DNA of 64,000 nucleotides, taken from Isochrysis galbana. Taxonomy: Eukaryota > Haptophyta > Isochrysidales > Isochrysidaceae. The DNA is taken from assembly GCA_018136815.1 (NCBI GenBank), contig CM030943.1, positions 24,046 through 88,045 of the forward strand. Reading direction: 5' to 3'. A program made the position numbers and the translations under genes. The notes below the pieces were generated by a model, which ran no database searches, had not been told where the DNA came from, and was given only the letters and a program-made list of their open reading frames with translations. Shown here piece after piece: positions 63,904 to 64,000 of this stretch. Each line of letters opens with the position of its first letter. Positions within the stretch are counted from its first letter, which is position 1.

Positions 63904-64000
63904 ATGATGAAGATGCTTGGAGTCGCAGGTGTGGGGTGCCTGATGATGGCATCCTGGTCAGAGATGTTCGACTTCAAGGTTGCATCGTCTAGGATGCCGT
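63904..64000 (+). CDS. Possible start of another gene, cut by the window end
   Basis: An ATG at 63904 opens MMKMLGVAGVGCLMMASWSE and stays open to the last base (32 codons). The hydrophobic first 17 residues could be a signal or targeting peptide. It is too short to identify and may be chance. Confidence 0.2.
   Translation, partial: MMKMLGVAGVGCLMMASWSEMFDFKVASSRMP

Overview
This window is nuclear DNA from a eukaryotic microalga, most likely a haptophyte or a related high-GC phytoplankton lineage (inference). The evidence is genes split by GT-AG introns, a plant/algal-type homogentisate prenyltransferase, leucine-rich repeats with the GMKAFAEAL consensus, extreme microsatellites, very GC-rich low-complexity tracts, and dense retrotransposon debris. 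There are no bacterial operons, ribosome binding sites or terminators. Three runs of exactly 100 N (13537-13636, 38442-38541, 56732-56831) are assembly gaps of unknown true size.

Only a few ordinary host genes stand out. They are a homogentisate prenyltransferase for tocopherol/plastoquinone synthesis (4914-6870, +), a sulfotransferase-domain gene (34342-36330, -), a TMEM65-like membrane protein carrying three EF-hands (42666-44184, -), a Ser/Ala/Pro-rich gene of unknown function (58071-60527, +) and a small 2H cyclic phosphodiesterase (63038-63784, +). An island of lower GC at about 13.4-17.1 kb holds three leucine-rich-repeat genes. Two broken copies of the N-terminal part of a Mot1/BTAF1 gene lie at 2.87-3.13 and 10.45-11.11 kb.

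The rest is mobile or repetitive. A chromodomain Ty3/Gypsy retrotransposon (about 49.3-56.7 kb, -) has a phage-type DNA cytosine-methyltransferase-like domain inside its polyprotein, upstream of the protease. The element is otherwise nearly complete but has one in-frame amber codon in the reverse transcriptase. A second locus (21.7-23.3 kb) joins pieces of that Gypsy polyprotein, with the methyltransferase removed, to the endonuclease and zinc-knuckle ends of a LINE whose reverse transcriptase core is missing. This chimera forms one 465-codon open frame. More LINE pieces lie at 3.4-4.8 and 9.3-9.6 kb.

A family of about 870 bp retroelements (R1) occurs at least six times. Four copies are framed by 13-17 bp target-site duplications, and one inverted pair flanks a broken gene. 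Other repeat families are M (hairpin 5' end, five-prime ORF beginning MERA), F (AATAAA-type 3' tail), P, Q and G. There is also a hAT-type MITE with an 8 bp target duplication, a 66 bp tandem repeat, and a 1.7 kb inverted duplication of GCC-rich DNA.
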